NCBI GenBank assembly: GCA_946537565.1
Contig: CAMNFW010000129.1
Coordinates: forward strand, 1-6,263
Source of the DNA: an uncultured Ruminococcus sp.
GTDB taxonomy: Bacteria > Bacillota > Clostridia > Oscillospirales > Ruminococcaceae
Direction: 5' to 3'
DNA: 6,263 bases
In this document: piece after piece, positions 5,640-6,263 of the stretch
How positions within the stretch are numbered: the first letter of the stretch is position 1
Layout of the letters: each line of letters opens with the position of its first letter
The notes under the pieces: generated by a model
The model's input: the letters and a program-made list of their open reading frames with translations, nothing else
What the model was told of the DNA's origin: nothing
Database searches by the model: none
Program-made: the position numbers and the translations under genes

Positions 5640-6119
5640 ATGGGAAAAGAAGCTAAAACTAACGCAATGCGTTTTCTTGAAAAAAATAAAATAAGCTATG
5701 AGCCGCAGTCGTATGAGTGTGAAGAATTTATAGACGGATTGACTGTGGCAGAAAATCTCGGACAGTCATTTGAAGAGACCTTCAAAACGCTTGTAGCACA
5801 GGGCAAAAGCGGCGAGTATTATTGTTTTCTGCTGCCTGTTGCAGAGGAGCTTGACCTGAAAAAAGCAGCGAAGAGCATTGGAGAGAAGTCAGTAGAGCTG
5901 CTTCATGTCAAGGACATAACAAAGGTGACAGGATATGTAAGAGGCGGCTGCACACCGATTGGAATGAAGAAACAGTTTATGACAGTAGTGCATGAAAGTG
6001 CAAGTGAGCTGCCAAAGTTCTATATCAGCGGCGGCAGAATCGGCTTGCAGATACATCTTTCGCCTGCGGAGCTGGTTAATGCCATAAGAGGAAAATTTGC
6101 AGACCTGATACTGTCATAG
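5640..6119 (+). CDS. ybaK: Cys-tRNA(Pro)/Cys-tRNA(Cys) deacylase YbaK/EbsC
   Basis: YbaK hydrolyses cysteine from mischarged tRNA(Pro) in the cytoplasm, protecting the genetic code when prolyl-tRNA synthetase errs. The 159-aa product has the usual length and complete family signatures: TNAMRFLEKNKISYEPQSYE at the N-terminus, FKTLVAQG with the conserved catalytic-site Lys49, LDLKKAAK at 71-78, GYVRGGCTPIGMKK at 98-111, and GGRIGLQIHLSPAEL at 131-145. The ATG at 5640 follows the previous stop by two bases; GGAG at 5625-5628, 11 nt upstream, is a moderate SD, so translation is probably coupled to the preceding gene. It is the last gene of the ricT–queH–unknown–ybaK run and is followed within 8 nt by a hairpin-rich repeat. 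Confidence 0.95.
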   Translation: MGKEAKTNAMRFLEKNKISYEPQSYECEEFIDGLTVAENLGQSFEETFKTLVAQGKSGEYYCFLLPVAEELDLKKAAKSIGEKSVELLHVKDITKVTGYVRGGCTPIGMKKQFMTVVHESASELPKFYISGGRIGLQIHLSPAELVNAIRGKFADLILS

Positions 6120-6126
6120 CATGAGC

Positions 6127-6263
6127 GCCAGAGGCTTTGCCTCTGGACTCCACCGGGGCGCTGCCCCGGACCCCGCCAGAGGCTCTGCCTCTGGACTCCA
6201 CCGGGGCGCTGCCCCGGACCCTGCCAAAGGCTCTGCCTCTGGACTCCGCCAAAGGGTTGTGAA
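6127..6263. repeat. 48-bp double-hairpin tandem repeat after ybaK
   Basis: Unit 1 (6127-6174) and unit 2 (6175-6222) are nearly identical 48-mers. Each contains two perfect stem-loops: CCAGAGGC/GCCTCTGG (8 bp, 3-nt loop; 6128-6146 and 6176-6194) and CCGGGGC/GCCCCGG (7 bp, 3-nt loop; 6153-6169 and 6201-6217). Unit 3 starts at 6223, has one A-C mismatch in the first stem, and lacks the GC-rich hairpin; a fourth beginning (GCCAAAGG) appears at 6248 and runs to the window edge. There is no downstream T-tract, so these are not ordinary intrinsic terminators, though they could slow polymerase or protect the mRNA 3' end. Similar elements are scattered between genes in many gut clostridia (from memory, not searched). 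Confidence 0.85.

Noticed and set aside
6127..6222. CRISPR-like array at the right end
   Set aside because: Units are directly contiguous with no unique spacers, and each is two internal hairpins rather than a repeat-spacer pair.

Overview
The window reads as a chromosomal segment of a gut-type, moderately GC clostridium, probably Ruminococcus or a close relative in the Oscillospiraceae. This is inferred from the conserved Firmicutes order amino-acid decarboxylase – holB – ricT(yaaT), from the SD-rich translation starts, and from a GC-rich double-hairpin repeat at the right edge of a kind I associate with these genomes. No database search was run.

Layout. Positions 1-423 hold no convincing gene: a short lysine/arginine-rich open frame runs off the left edge on the minus strand, and a degenerate 33-35 bp tandem repeat lies at 221-356. 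A textbook sigma-A promoter (TTGACA, 17 bp, TATAAT) with an AT-rich UP-like tract follows. A GAAC-N4-GTTC inverted repeat, a possible LexA operator, sits at the expected transcription start. It drives two AT-rich small genes: a 72-aa helical protein, whose start is best placed at a TTG codon, and a 102-aa protein carrying a sigma-70 region 4 helix-turn-helix. The pair has a phage or mobile-element flavour. Only 14 nt downstream lies an Orn/Lys/Arg-decarboxylase-type PLP enzyme broken by one in-frame TAA at codon 51, where the family normally has Leu. The rest of the frame is intact.

From 2541 to 6119 there is an all-plus housekeeping run: holB (clamp-loader delta-prime), ricT (PSP1-domain subunit of the RicAFT complex), queH (epoxyqueuosine reductase), an unrecognised 170-aa gene, and ybaK (Cys-tRNA(Pro) deacylase). 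The last four are packed with a 1-nt overlap, a 4-nt overlap and a 2-nt gap, so they look like one operon with a tRNA and RNA-processing theme. The ricT start is preceded by a 105-nt leader with an unused SD, two hairpins and a 10-codon upstream ORF. The window ends in 48-bp repeats, each made of two perfect hairpins.

I see no CRISPR array, tRNA, rRNA, transposase or complete phage. The most noteworthy items are the single-base nonsense lesion in the decarboxylase, the strongly promoted and possibly SOS-controlled small-protein/sigma-4 module, and the structured ricT leader.
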